Part shown: piece after piece, positions 21,287 through 30,045 of the stretch
Layout of the letters: each line of letters opens with the position of its first letter
How positions within the stretch are numbered: position 1 is the first letter of the stretch
Source of the DNA: an uncultured Bacteroides sp.
GTDB taxonomy: Bacteria; Bacteroidota; Bacteroidia; Chitinophagales; Chitinophagaceae
DNA: 64,000 bases
NCBI GenBank assembly: GCA_902168085.1
Contig: CABHOP010000030.1
Span: 1 to 64,000, forward strand
Direction: 5' to 3'
The notes under the pieces: model-generated
What the model was told of the DNA's origin: nothing
The model's input: the letters and a program-made list of their open reading frames with translations, nothing else
Databases searched by the model: none
Position numbers and translations under genes: made by a program

Positions 21287-21736
21287 ATGTCTTTAAAGCA
21301 ACAGTTATTCGCCCATTGCCGTGAGCACTTTAGTGCTGCAATAAAAGCTGCAGAAGCTGCCATTGCTTCGGCGCGCGAAGCATCGCAGAATGAAACGAAA
21401 AGCAGTGCAGGCGATAAATATGAAACTGCCCGCGAAATGATGCAGCAGGAAATAGACATGAATACGGCCCGTCTGCATCAATCGCAACTGCAGTTGTCTG
21501 CATTGGAAAGGGTAGATGTGTCAAAAGCGTATGACCGGGTACAACCCGGCAGCCTTGTGCATACTGATAATGGCAGCTTTTTCATTGCCGTAAGTGCCGG
21601 TCACTTTACTATTGATGACATCAAGTACTATGCTATCTCCATTGAATCGCCCATAGGCAGGCATATGGTCGGCAAACAACAAGGTGAAACCTTTACACTG
21701 AATGGCAAGCAGTTTGCCATCTCAAGAGTTGAATAA
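21287..21736 (+). CDS. GreA/GreB-like small cytoplasmic protein
   Basis: A 149-residue protein starting at ATG 21287 (MSLKQQLFAHCREHF). The open frame runs back to 21170, but that extension looks non-coding. Residues 10-80 form a charged helical, probably coiled-coil segment with GDKYETAREMMQQEID, recalling the GreA coiled coil. The C-terminal part (SPIGRHMVGKQQGETFTLNG) recalls the SPLGxALLGKxxGD region of the GreA FKBP-like domain. A transcription elongation or RNA polymerase secondary-channel role is therefore possible but only inferred. Relatives in Bacteroidota are often left as hypothetical or misnamed as 3-oxoacyl-ACP synthase, for which nothing supports activity here. Confidence 0.7.
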   Translation: MSLKQQLFAHCREHFSAAIKAAEAAIASAREASQNETKSSAGDKYETAREMMQQEIDMNTARLHQSQLQLSALERVDVSKAYDRVQPGSLVHTDNGSFFIAVSAGHFTIDDIKYYAISIESPIGRHMVGKQQGETFTLNGKQFAISRVE

Positions 21737-21757
21737 CAATTATTTATTGTATATTTG
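21729..21757 (+). promoter_or_regulatory. Promoter: TTG (-33) and TATATTTG (-7)
   Basis: TATATTTG at 21750-21757 matches TAnnTTTG, with TTG at 21729-21731 and 18 bp between. It lies just after the GreA-like stop and about 180 bp before the aldehyde dehydrogenase. The extended string TATATTTGCTAT recurs before the 3-hydroxyacyl-CoA dehydrogenase (56876-56887, minus strand). A 23-codon frame (21781-21852) begins downstream; whether it is translated is unknown. Confidence 0.55.
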
Positions 21758-21804
21758 CTATGTAATAAAGTGTAGTTAGTATGGAAACTATTGGCAAATC
21801 AAAA

Positions 21805-21820
21805 ACAACAAAACACAACA
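21805..21820 (+). repeat. CA-rich leader repeat, copy A
   Basis: Contains AACAAAACACAACA (21807-21820), shared with 21890-21902 in shortened form and with 56790-56811 on the minus strand. It is followed by a partial TTCACAACAAAT at 21822-21833. Confidence 0.7.
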
Positions 21821-21882
21821 TTTCACAACAAATTCGGGTTGATACACATTGATTATCAATAGCGCGAATTGAAAACTTGAAA

Positions 21883-21904
21883 ATTCATAACAAAACACAA
21901 CAAA
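21883..21904 (+). repeat. CA-rich leader repeat, copy B
   Basis: A 22-nt site that differs at a single base from the minus-strand site at 56790-56811. It ends 35 nt before the aldehyde dehydrogenase start and shares the core AACAAAACACAACA. Confidence 0.75.
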
Positions 21905-21926
21905 TCCCTTTTTAACGCCAACACCG

Positions 21927-21934
21927 TACCTTTG
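21927..21934 (+). promoter_or_regulatory. -7 promoter box TACCTTTG
   Basis: An exact TAnnTTTG match only 5 nt before the aldehyde dehydrogenase ATG (21940). Use of this box would give a leaderless mRNA. Confidence 0.55.
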
Positions 21935-21939
21935 CACCC

Positions 21940-23397
21940 ATGGATTTAAGGATTCCTGAAAAAATAGCCAATTATATAGGTGGCAGCCTTTCGGCGCCCA
22001 TCAACGGTAAGTATATGGATAACGTAAACCCTGCTACAGGCGAGGTTTACAGCCAGATACCCGATAGTGATAACAAGGACGTAGAAGAAGCCGTAGGTGC
22101 CGCCAAGGCAGCATTTGCCGGCTGGAGCACCACCCCTGCCGAAGAACGCTTTAAAATACTGAACCGCATAGCCGAACTGATAGACCAGAACCTGGATGCA
22201 CTGGCGCTGGCGGAAACCAATGATAACGGTAAGCCCCTGTGGCTGAGCAAGAAGGTGGATATACCACGCGCATCCAGCAACTTTCGATTCTTTGCTACAG
22301 GGCTGATGCACTTTTCTACCGAAAGCCACAATATGGAAAACGGCACGGTAAACTACACGCTGCGCCAGCCTATCGGCGTAGTGGGTTGCATTTCTCCGTG
22401 GAACCTGCCGCTGTATCTCTTTACCTGGAAGATAGCCCCCGCACTGGCCGCAGGCAACTGCGTTATAGCCAAGCCCAGCGAGGTAACACCTATGACGGGC
22501 TACCTGCTGAGCGTGATATGTAAAGAAGCCGGCCTTCCAGCCGGTGTGCTGAACATTGTGCATGGCAATGGTCCCAACTGTGGTTCGGCCATCGTAGCGC
22601 ATCCGGAAATAAAAGCCATATCCTTTACAGGCAGCACGCGCGCAGGTAAAGACATAGCTGCCACCGCAGCACCTATGTTCAAAAAGATATCGCTGGAACT
22701 GGGTGGTAAAAACCCTAACCTGATATTCGCCGATTGCGATTGGGATAAGATGATGCGCACCACGCTGCAGTCTTCTTTCGCCAACCAGGGACAGATATGC
22801 CTGTGCGGCAGCCGTATATTGATAGAAGAAAGCATCTATGAAAAATTCAAAGCCGAGTTTGTAGAGCGTGCTAAGAAACTAACCGTGGGCGACCCGCTGG
22901 ATGACAACAGCAGGCAGGGTGCTGTGGTGAGCAAGGTACACTTCGATAAAGTCATCAGCTGCATAGAAACAGCGAAGGAAGAAGGTGGTAAGATATTGCT
23001 GGGTGGCAATGCTATAAAAGGCACCGGCCGATGCCAGAATGGTTATTTCATAGAGCCTACTATTATAGAAGGCCTGGGCCCATCGTGCCGCACTAATATG
23101 GAAGAGATATTTGGCCCGGTGGTGACGCTGCAGTCTTTCAAAACAGAAGATGAAGCCCTGCAACTGGCGAATGCCAGCGACTATGGCCTGGCGGCTACTA
23201 TATGGACACAGGATGTGAGCCGTGCCAACCGTATGGCTGCCAAAGTGCATAGTGGCATCATATGGGTAAACTGCTGGCTGCTGCGCGATCTGCGCACGCC
23301 ATTCGGTGGTTTCAAAAACTCAGGCGTAGGCCGCGAAGGCGGCTGGGAAGCACTGAAGTTCTTCACCGATATAAAGAATGTGTGCATTGATTTATAA
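21940..23397 (+). CDS. Aldehyde dehydrogenase, 2-aminomuconate 6-semialdehyde type
   Basis: A 485-residue NAD-dependent aldehyde dehydrogenase. The catalytic nucleophile is C287 (GQICLCGSR) and the general base E253 (SLELGGKNP); the PWNLPLY and FTGST-RAG cofactor motifs are intact. The C-terminal CWLLRDLRTPFGGFKNSG is characteristic of the ALDH8/aminomuconate and hydroxymuconate semialdehyde group. The next gene, a RidA-family protein 31 nt downstream, is of the 2-aminomuconate deaminase kind, so the pair probably performs the two consecutive steps from aminomuconate semialdehyde to oxalocrotonate in tryptophan (kynurenine) breakdown. The other pathway genes are not in the window. The long leader carries two CA-rich repeats and two candidate promoters. 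Confidence 0.88.
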   Translation: MDLRIPEKIANYIGGSLSAPINGKYMDNVNPATGEVYSQIPDSDNKDVEEAVGAAKAAFAGWSTTPAEERFKILNRIAELIDQNLDALALAETNDNGKPLWLSKKVDIPRASSNFRFFATGLMHFSTESHNMENGTVNYTLRQPIGVVGCISPWNLPLYLFTWKIAPALAAGNCVIAKPSEVTPMTGYLLSVICKEAGLPAGVLNIVHGNGPNCGSAIVAHPEIKAISFTGSTRAGKDIAATAAPMFKKISLELGGKNPNLIFADCDWDKMMRTTLQSSFANQGQICLCGSRILIEESIYEKFKAEFVERAKKLTVGDPLDDNSRQGAVVSKVHFDKVISCIETAKEEGGKILLGGNAIKGTGRCQNGYFIEPTIIEGLGPSCRTNMEEIFGPVVTLQSFKTEDEALQLANASDYGLAATIWTQDVSRANRMAAKVHSGIIWVNCWLLRDLRTPFGGFKNSGVGREGGWEALKFFTDIKNVCIDL

Positions 23398-23428
23398 TTT
23401 TTGGTTTTAACTTTTGAACTTTGACTTT

Positions 23429-23842
23429 ATGAGCGAACGTATTTCCACAGATAAAGCACCTGCGCCGGTTGGCCTCTATCCGCATGCACGCCGTGTAGGC
23501 AACCTGTTGTTCCTTTCAGGTATAGGCCCGCGCACCGTTACCAATGAGATACCCGGGTTGGTGCTGGATAAGAATGGCAACTTCCAGGAGTTTGACTTTG
23601 CTGCCCAGTGCCGCAATGTATTTGATAACGTCCGCATCGTGCTGGAAGAAAGCGGCAGCAGCTGGGATAAGCTGGTAGATGTAACCGTTTTCCTGGTAAA
23701 CATGAAGCGCGATTTTGCCACTTACAATAAAATATACGCGGAGTACTTCAAAGACAACCAACCCTGCCGCACTACGGTAGAGATCAACTCCCTGCCTACA
23801 CCTATAGCCATAGAGCTGAAGTGTATCGCTACCATAGACTAG
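23429..23842 (+). CDS. RidA-family protein, probable 2-aminomuconate deaminase
   Basis: A 137-residue RidA/YjgF-family protein, trimeric in known relatives, that hydrolyses enamine/imine compounds. The start is ATG 23429 (MSERISTDKAPAPVGLYPHAR); an upstream TTG at 23414 gives a longer but less likely frame. Motifs include FLSGIGPR, the central DVTVFLVNM and the C-terminal PCRTTVEI with its conserved arginine. Its insert before the VFDNVR helix and its position right after the aminomuconate-semialdehyde-type dehydrogenase favour the 2-aminomuconate deaminase subgroup over housekeeping RidA. A strong terminator follows, so the two genes form one operon. Confidence 0.82.
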   Translation: MSERISTDKAPAPVGLYPHARRVGNLLFLSGIGPRTVTNEIPGLVLDKNGNFQEFDFAAQCRNVFDNVRIVLEESGSSWDKLVDVTVFLVNMKRDFATYNKIYAEYFKDNQPCRTTVEINSLPTPIAIELKCIATID

Positions 23843-23858
23843 TAAGTACCTGATAATA

Positions 23859-23888
23859 AAAGAGGCTGCATAGTATTGCAGCCTCTTT
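23859..23888. terminator. Bidirectional hairpin terminator
   Basis: A 12-bp perfect stem (23859-23870 with 23877-23888; arms AAAGAGGCTGCA and TGCAGCCTCTTT) and a 6-base loop, between the convergent RidA and lipoprotein genes. Confidence 0.88.
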
Positions 23889-23910
23889 ATATTTAAGTAA
23901 AGCTTGAGGA

Positions 23911-24777
23911 TTACAAAGGTATATCCAATCTCAATTGCTTCTGGAAAGCTTTGCCTGATGCATCTTTGCCATCTATCTTCCACATCACACTACGTAGCTC
24001 TACTGTCAATGGCTTCTGGTTCGCTGCCCTTACATTCCGCACACTGTTTATCCATTTCTGCTGCATAGCGCGGCTCATGCGTTTGTTCTTTACAGCACGG
24101 GTCACAGCGTTCTTTATACTGTTAGGGCTTGCCTTCACATACTCCAGTCGCTTATCATCCAGCCCGCTGATGGTATAGCTATTGTTACCACCCTTCAAGG
24201 CTTGCCAGTTTGTAGTACGGCTCAGTTGGTCAAGCACCAGCGTGCCCAGTTCATTTTTCACTACGATAACCGTCTGGTAGCGTTGCGATACGCGGGTTAC
24301 TTTTCCTCCGCTTAGTTTTATCTGGTTACCATTTAGTTTGCCACCGGTCATCTCGAAGCTGGCGCCGCTGGCTTTGCTCAGGTCTTGTTGTTTGTAAGAG
24401 CGGGTAGTAAGGTTAGGTATCAGGATGCTTACCTCTTTAAAGTTCGCTTTTAAGCCATTGCCTTTCAATTCCTGGCGGGGCTCTTCTTTAGGCTGCTCCG
24501 GTTCTTTCTTTTCAGGTTCTGCCGGCGCAGCTTCTTTTTCCGGTTGCTTGGCAGCAGTGTCCTGTGCAGGCTGTTGTGGTTCTGCCGGCGGGGCCGCTAC
24601 AGGTTGCAGTGGGCGCACATCGGCCACAAAGTCTTGCAGGTATTGCGAGTCCGTTTCTGTGACGATGGTGGCAGGGTCGCCCAGTACTATCGGCTTACCC
24701 CTGTTAGGATTTTCAGTACCGCACGATTGCAGTATGATAGCAGCAGATAATATGGCCAATACAAAGGGGATACGCAT
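23911..24777 (-). CDS. Hypothetical lipoprotein with Pro/Glu-rich linker
   Basis: A 288-residue protein. The signal peptide ends in the lipobox LQSC, with the lipidated cysteine at 19. Residues about 60-105 are a low-complexity Pro/Glu/Ala/Lys linker that would space the rest from the membrane. The C-terminal 180 residues form an unrecognised domain rich in Lys, Ser and Asn, with Trp near 190 and 266. It lies 39 nt after the E1-fusion gene on the same strand and may be co-transcribed, but nothing links it to 2-oxoacid metabolism. Function unknown. Confidence 0.75.
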   Translation of the reverse strand: MRIPFVLAILSAAIILQSCGTENPNRGKPIVLGDPATIVTETDSQYLQDFVADVRPLQPVAAPPAEPQQPAQDTAAKQPEKEAAPAEPEKKEPEQPKEEPRQELKGNGLKANFKEVSILIPNLTTRSYKQQDLSKASGASFEMTGGKLNGNQIKLSGGKVTRVSQRYQTVIVVKNELGTLVLDQLSRTTNWQALKGGNNSYTISGLDDKRLEYVKASPNSIKNAVTRAVKNKRMSRAMQQKWINSVRNVRAANQKPLTVELRSVMWKIDGKDASGKAFQKQLRLDIPL

Positions 24778-24816
24778 AATAGTGTCTGTATTCTGTACGA
24801 AATTAATAAAGCCTTT

Positions 24817-26796
24817 TTAGTACGCCAGTAGTTTTTGCACGCTTTCACCCAGCCTTTTCTTTGCCAGGAAGTTTTGTTCCAGCTCTATGGCAAAGGGTAC
24901 CGGCGTATCCATACTGGCGCAGCGCACGATTGGTGCATCCAGCAGCTCAAAGCAGTGCTCAGATATCCATGCGGCTATCTCGCCGCCCAGGCCACCTATC
25001 AGTGTGTCTTCATGCAGCAGCAGCACTTTTCCCGTACGCTTTACAGATGCACGTATGGCATCATAGTCCAGCGGCAGTAAGCTACGCAGGTCCAGTATGT
25101 CGAAAGATGTATCAGGATGAGCGGCTGCGTAGTCGGTAGCCCAGTGCACGCCACTGCCATAGGTAATGATGCTCACATCGCTGCCTTCCTGCACCAGTCG
25201 CGCCTTGCCTATTTCTATAGTATAATAATCATCAGGCACCATGCCGCTAATGCTGCGGTACAGCGCTTTATGCTCGAAGAACATCACCGGGTTCGGGTCT
25301 TCTATAGCCGCTATGATAAGGCCCTTCGCATCTTCGGGTGTAGATGGGTACACTACCTTCAGGCCCGGTGTATGCGTGAACCATGCTTCATTGCTCTGTG
25401 AGTGGAAAGGGCCTGCACCCACGCCACCACCTGTAGGCATACGCACCACCACATCGGCATTCTGCCCCCAGCGGTAGTGTATCTTAGCCAGGTTGTTAAT
25501 GATCTGGTTGAAGCCTACCGTTACGAAGTCGGCAAACTGCATCTCCATCATCGACTTAAAGCCTTTGATAGAAAGGCCCAGTGCCGTGCCCACGATAGCG
25601 CTTTCGCACAGCGGGGTATTGCGTACACGCCCTTTGCCAAACTGCGCTACAAAGCCATCGGTGACTTTAAAGGCACCGCCGTACTCGGCTATATCCTGCC
25701 CCATCAGTACCAGGTTATCATGCTTTTCCATACTCTGGCGCAGGCCATCGCTCAGGGCTTGTATAAATTTCTTCTCGCTACGCGCGCCGGTGGCAGGGGC
25801 TATGGCTGCACCATTGTGCGGTGCATACACATCGCGTACCTCTTCTTCTGTATCTGGCGTAATAGGGCCGGCAGCAAAGCCGGTAGCCAGGCCATCTTCT
25901 ATTTCCTTCTGTATGCCGTCGCGGATGTCTTTTATCAGGTGCTGTGATAGTACGGCTTTCTCCAGCAGGTAGCTTTCAAAATTGGCTACCGGGTCTTTCT
26001 TGCCCCATTCTTCAAACAGTTCTTTGGGTACATACTTCACGCCGCTGGCTTCTTCATGGCCGCGCATGCGGAAGGTCATACATTCTATCAGTATAGGCTT
26101 CTGCTCGCGGATGCAATATTCGCGGGCTTCTTTTATGGTCTTGTAAACTTCCAGTATGTTATTGCCATCTATGGTGATGCCCTTCATGCCGTACCCTACG
26201 GCGCGGTCGGCCAGTTGCTTACATACAAACTGCTCATTGACTGGTGTGCTCAGGCCATAGCCATTATTCTCTATAATGAAGATGGTTGGCAAACCCCATA
26301 CAGCAGCCACATTCAACGCTTCGTGAAAATCACCCTCGCTGGTACCACCGTCACCACTGAAGGCAACTGATACCTTGTTCTCTTTTTTCAGCTTGTGCGC
26401 CAAAGCTATACCATCGGCAATAGCCAGCTGCGGCCCCAGGTGCGATATCATACCACAGATATGGTACTCATTGGCACCAAAGTGGAACGAGCGCTCGCGG
26501 CCTTTACTAAAGCCTTCTTTCTTTCCCTGCCATTGCATGAACAGCTTATCGAACGGCATTTTACGGACGGTGAAGACACCCAGGTTGCGGTGCAGTGGCA
26601 TTACATACTCATCGCTATCCAGCGCCATAGTAGCACCTACGGATATAGCTTCCTGCCCTATACCGCTGAACCATTTACTGATGCGGCCCTGCCTCAGCAG
26701 CACCAGCATCTTTTCTTCTATCATGCGGGGGCGTACCAGTTCGGTATATAGTTCAATTAATTTATCATCATCTAAACCGTTCCTGTCAAATTGCAT
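24817..26796 (-). CDS. 2-oxoacid dehydrogenase E1 alpha/beta fusion (branched-chain type)
   Basis: A 659-residue thiamine-diphosphate enzyme fusing both E1 subunits. E1-alpha covers about 1-325 with the TPP motif GDGGTSEG (148-155) ending in NN at 177-178. A short linker leads to E1-beta (about 345-659) with MGQDIAEYGG, ESAIVGTALGLS, MPTGGGVGAGPFHSQ and HEDTLIGGLG. This single-chain form is common in Bacteroidota and usually decarboxylates branched-chain 2-oxoacids, feeding a lipoyl E2; pyruvate or acetoin cannot be excluded. The E2 and E3 genes are not adjacent. A -7 box lies 16 nt upstream in the gap after the NagZ-like gene. Confidence 0.92.
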   Translation of the reverse strand: MQFDRNGLDDDKLIELYTELVRPRMIEEKMLVLLRQGRISKWFSGIGQEAISVGATMALDSDEYVMPLHRNLGVFTVRKMPFDKLFMQWQGKKEGFSKGRERSFHFGANEYHICGMISHLGPQLAIADGIALAHKLKKENKVSVAFSGDGGTSEGDFHEALNVAAVWGLPTIFIIENNGYGLSTPVNEQFVCKQLADRAVGYGMKGITIDGNNILEVYKTIKEAREYCIREQKPILIECMTFRMRGHEEASGVKYVPKELFEEWGKKDPVANFESYLLEKAVLSQHLIKDIRDGIQKEIEDGLATGFAAGPITPDTEEEVRDVYAPHNGAAIAPATGARSEKKFIQALSDGLRQSMEKHDNLVLMGQDIAEYGGAFKVTDGFVAQFGKGRVRNTPLCESAIVGTALGLSIKGFKSMMEMQFADFVTVGFNQIINNLAKIHYRWGQNADVVVRMPTGGGVGAGPFHSQSNEAWFTHTPGLKVVYPSTPEDAKGLIIAAIEDPNPVMFFEHKALYRSISGMVPDDYYTIEIGKARLVQEGSDVSIITYGSGVHWATDYAAAHPDTSFDILDLRSLLPLDYDAIRASVKRTGKVLLLHEDTLIGGLGGEIAAWISEHCFELLDAPIVRCASMDTPVPFAIELEQNFLAKKRLGESVQKLLAY

Positions 26797-26812
26797 ACGG
26801 GATATTTGGGGG

Positions 26813-26820
26813 CAAAGATA
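26813..26820 (-). promoter_or_regulatory. -7 promoter box TATCTTTG
   Basis: The minus strand matches TAnnTTTG, 16 nt before the E1-fusion start. No good -33 partner was seen. Confidence 0.5.
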
Positions 26821-26858
26821 GTATTCAAATGGTGCAATGCCCGCACTTAGGGCGTTGC

Positions 26859-29800
26859 CTATTTCGTATTGTTTTTTTGTGCCAATTGTGCCTTATACAC
26901 CTCGGGGCGTTCATGGTTTATTTCGAAGCCCAGCGACTCGTAGATATAGTCCTGCGCTACGGTGCGCACGCTCAGCCTGTTGATGGCCGAATTATCCGCA
27001 GAGGGATTTATGCGGTTCGACAGGAATACGAATACGATGCCTGTAGCAGGATCGGCCCAGGCGCAGGTGCCGGTAAAACCCTGGTGGCCAAATGCATAAC
27101 CACTCACGCGGTTGCCCGCAGGCCCTGCATCATCCTTATCGGCCAATGGCTTATCGAAGCCTAAGCCGCGGCGGCTGATGGTAGCATTGTATGCCGTAAA
27201 CTTCTCTATCGTTTCCGGCTTGAAGTAGCGCTGCCCTTTATAGGTGCCTTTGTTTAGCAGCATCTGGAAGACAGCAGCCACATCGCCCGCGGTAGAAAAG
27301 ATACCCGCATGACCGGCTACACCACCCATCAGCGCAGCACCCTGGTCATGTACATAGCCTTGTAGTATCTGCTTGCGGAAGAAGATGTCGTTCTCTGTAG
27401 GCGCTATCTGCGCGGCCTTGAATTTCTTCAGCGGGTTGTAAGTAGTGTACTTCAAGCCCATGGGTTTGTAAAACTGCTCCTCCACATATTTATCTATATG
27501 CATGCCGGTAATGCCTTCTGCAATGGCTGCGAGGAAGTAGAAGTCAAGGTCGCTATACACGCTCCTGCCTTTATTTTCCAGCGGACTATTCAATATCCTG
27601 TTCCAGATGGTATCTACATAATCGCCGCGTATATACAGGTCTTTGGCTACCTCTATCCATTTACTGTTATCGGGCTTGTTGCTATACAAGTCACGACGCA
27701 GGTTGTTGTTCTCATCCAGTGTTTCTTTGTAGAAAGGTACCCAGCTTTTCAGTCCTGCCTGGTGCAGCAGCAGGTCGCGTACTTTCAGGCTTTGCTTATC
27801 GCTATGCTTCACCCATGGCAGGTAGTCGCCAATAGTTCTATCCAGGCTCAGCTTGCCTGTTTCTACCAGGCGCATTACCGCCATGGTAGTAGACAGTACC
27901 TTGGTAACAGATGCCACATCGTAAATGGTATTTGTTTGAACGGCTGTGTGCTTCTCGAACGTATAATAGCCGAAAGCCTTATCATAAAACACCTTACCGT
28001 TCTTAGCCGCCAGCACCCTGCAACCGGGGAAGGCACCATCGGTAATAGCGCGTTGCATAAACATATCCAGTTTGTCGAGCGCCTTCCGGTTTACCACGCC
28101 GGCATCTTCTGCAAAGTCGAGGTATTCCAGTTCATCCTTGCGCTGCACACCGGCCTTGCCCGCCAGCAGCGATGCACCTTCTGTCTGCATATCTATGCAT
28201 GGGCTTACCGGCAACACACCGCGCGCATCTTCCTTGCGCAGCAGCACACGTGCCACCATATTTTCGGTAATGGTATCATCTTCATAAGCCACCATGGCAG
28301 AGCCCACCTCGCATACATTTTTCAGGATGTAAGGGTTGCCCATCACTACCAGCATTACATTGCGGCGGGTAGCCATCTGCTTGATGAAAGAAAGTTGCTG
28401 CTCATCTATACCATAGTTGCCATTGGTAGGATAAAAAGTCATGTTGTGAATGGCGACAATGGTGATATCATCTACCGTAGTGCCGCCCAGTACTTTATTG
28501 GTCTTTGTAGCATTGCTGCCTTTGGGCAACCATTGTATGTTTATATCGGGTATGGCAGCCTGCAATTGCTTTGATAGCTGCGTACTGTCGTTGGCATTGA
28601 TGCCTACATAACCTATGTGCTTTTTGTTATTCAGCAGGTCGGTAAGGATATAATTTCGGTCGCGTATCAGCGTAGTAGCACGCTTCGCCATTTGTGTGCG
28701 GATGGCTACTACCTGCCTGTTCAGCTCTTCAGTAGCACCTACATTTTCCACCGCTTTGAAGGTGGAAAGGCCGGCATCATATTTCGCAGCCAGTATCTTT
28801 TTTACGTGCACATTTATTTCCGCCCAGGTTATGGTGCTATCGGCTAATGCCTGTTGAATTTTAGCAATAGCTGTAGGCACATCTTGCGAAAACAGCAGCA
28901 TATCGTTACCCGCCTGCAAAGCGCGCAGGTCTACATCGCCGGGGGCAAAGTATTTGGCAATGCCCTGCATGTTCAGCGCATCGGTAAACACCAGTCCTCT
29001 AAAGCCCATCTTGTTTTTCAGCAGGCCGGTAATGGTGTTTTTAGAAAGCGTGGTAGGTATATGTGGTTCGGTTTCCAGTGCCGGTACTTCCAGGTGGGCC
29101 ACCATCATGGTTTTGATACCTGCTTCTATGAGCTTCTTGAAAGGATATAATTCCAGCGTATCCAGTTGCGCCAATGTTTTGCGGATAGAGGGCAGATCTT
29201 TGTGAGAATCCACATCCGTATCGCCATGGCCGGGAAAGTGTTTGCCGCAGGCCATCACACCATTATCCTGCAGGCCGCGCATATAGGCAATACCCAGTTT
29301 CACCACCATTGTCTTATCCTCGCCAAACGAGCGGGCATTGATGATGGGATTGTTGGGGTTATTGTTCACATCTACCACCGGGCCAAAATTGATATGGACG
29401 CCCATGCGTTTGCATTGCGCAGCTATAGCAGCACCTACCCTGTAGGCCATGCCCGTATCGCGCGTAGCGCCTATCATCATGGCACGGGGCAGGTTTTGCA
29501 CACCGGTCAGGCGCATGCCCAGTCCCCATTCCGCATCCATAGCTATCAGCAATGGTACGCGAGCCATTTGCTGGTACAGGTTGGTTTGTGTAGCCTGTGC
29601 CTCGGCAGTGCCTTGCATGAATATTAATCCGCCAATGCGGTGGTTGGAAATCAGGTCTTTTATCTTTTCCTCGTTATAATCCTTACCACCCGAATAGGCC
29701 GCCACCATAAACAGCTGGCCGATGCGCTGCGTGTCACTCAGTTTATTGAACACGCTATCTACCCAGCGCGCCTTGAGGTTTACAGCTGCGTGAGAAGATG

Positions 29801-29900
29801 AAGCCACCATGCCGGATTTGGAGCGTTGTGCCCAAACGCCATTGTGTAAAAGAAATATAAGTAATGCCAATAATATTCTAGGAAACATACGTCCTGCCAT
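26859..29900 (-). CDS. GH3 beta-N-acetylglucosaminidase (NagZ-like) fused to a class C beta-lactamase-type serine hydrolase
   Basis: A 1,013-residue exported protein. The signal peptide ends near VWAQ (22-25). Residues 45-370 are a GH3 domain with the NagZ signature K220-H221-FPGHGDTDVDSH and the probable nucleophile D307 in FTDALNMQG; 400-575 is the second GH3 subdomain. From about 600 to 1000 comes a beta-lactamase/penicillin-binding-type domain with the catalytic S664-V-T-K667, YSDLDF as the Y-x-N-like element and HQGFTG near the C-terminus. The fusion is known in Bacteroidota; it suggests coupled cleavage of GlcNAc-MurNAc and of peptide or ester bonds in wall fragments in the periplasm (inferred). 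The start may be Met1 or Met5. Confidence 0.92.
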   Translation of the reverse strand: MAGRMFPRILLALLIFLLHNGVWAQRSKSGMVASSSHAAVNLKARWVDSVFNKLSDTQRIGQLFMVAAYSGGKDYNEEKIKDLISNHRIGGLIFMQGTAEAQATQTNLYQQMARVPLLIAMDAEWGLGMRLTGVQNLPRAMMIGATRDTGMAYRVGAAIAAQCKRMGVHINFGPVVDVNNNPNNPIINARSFGEDKTMVVKLGIAYMRGLQDNGVMACGKHFPGHGDTDVDSHKDLPSIRKTLAQLDTLELYPFKKLIEAGIKTMMVAHLEVPALETEPHIPTTLSKNTITGLLKNKMGFRGLVFTDALNMQGIAKYFAPGDVDLRALQAGNDMLLFSQDVPTAIAKIQQALADSTITWAEINVHVKKILAAKYDAGLSTFKAVENVGATEELNRQVVAIRTQMAKRATTLIRDRNYILTDLLNNKKHIGYVGINANDSTQLSKQLQAAIPDINIQWLPKGSNATKTNKVLGGTTVDDITIVAIHNMTFYPTNGNYGIDEQQLSFIKQMATRRNVMLVVMGNPYILKNVCEVGSAMVAYEDDTITENMVARVLLRKEDARGVLPVSPCIDMQTEGASLLAGKAGVQRKDELEYLDFAEDAGVVNRKALDKLDMFMQRAITDGAFPGCRVLAAKNGKVFYDKAFGYYTFEKHTAVQTNTIYDVASVTKVLSTTMAVMRLVETGKLSLDRTIGDYLPWVKHSDKQSLKVRDLLLHQAGLKSWVPFYKETLDENNNLRRDLYSNKPDNSKWIEVAKDLYIRGDYVDTIWNRILNSPLENKGRSVYSDLDFYFLAAIAEGITGMHIDKYVEEQFYKPMGLKYTTYNPLKKFKAAQIAPTENDIFFRKQILQGYVHDQGAALMGGVAGHAGIFSTAGDVAAVFQMLLNKGTYKGQRYFKPETIEKFTAYNATISRRGLGFDKPLADKDDAGPAGNRVSGYAFGHQGFTGTCAWADPATGIVFVFLSNRINPSADNSAINRLSVRTVAQDYIYESLGFEINHERPEVYKAQLAQKNNTK

Positions 29901-29905
29901 AGAAA

Positions 29906-29913
29906 CAAATATA
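29906..29913 (-). promoter_or_regulatory. -7 promoter box TATATTTG
   Basis: An exact TAnnTTTG match on the minus strand, ending 5 nt before the start codon of the GH3/beta-lactamase fusion; it predicts a leaderless transcript. Confidence 0.5.
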
Positions 29914-30018
29914 GCCCTATTGTTTTGCTTGCCTACCCTTTACAGTAGCATTTTTAACAGTCTAATCCATAACACAATACTTGTCATATATCCACCTCAT
30001 TTTGCACCTGCTAAAGCT

Positions 30019-30026
30019 TACCTTTG
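30019..30026 (+). promoter_or_regulatory. -7 promoter box TACCTTTG
   Basis: An exact match 19 nt before the mutL GTG start. A TTTG at 30001-30004 lies upstream, but with only 14 bp spacing. Confidence 0.55.
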
Positions 30027-30045
30027 CGGAAACTGAAAGTGCAGC

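Noticed and set aside
24425-24820. 131-codon frame opposite the Pro/Glu-rich lipoprotein
   Set aside because: Mirror of the low-complexity linker on the minus strand; the lipoprotein with its lipobox is the real gene.
27498-28574. 358-codon plus frame inside the GH3/beta-lactamase gene
   Set aside because: Rich in His, Tyr, Gln and Cys as expected of an antisense shadow; the opposite strand has complete catalytic motifs.
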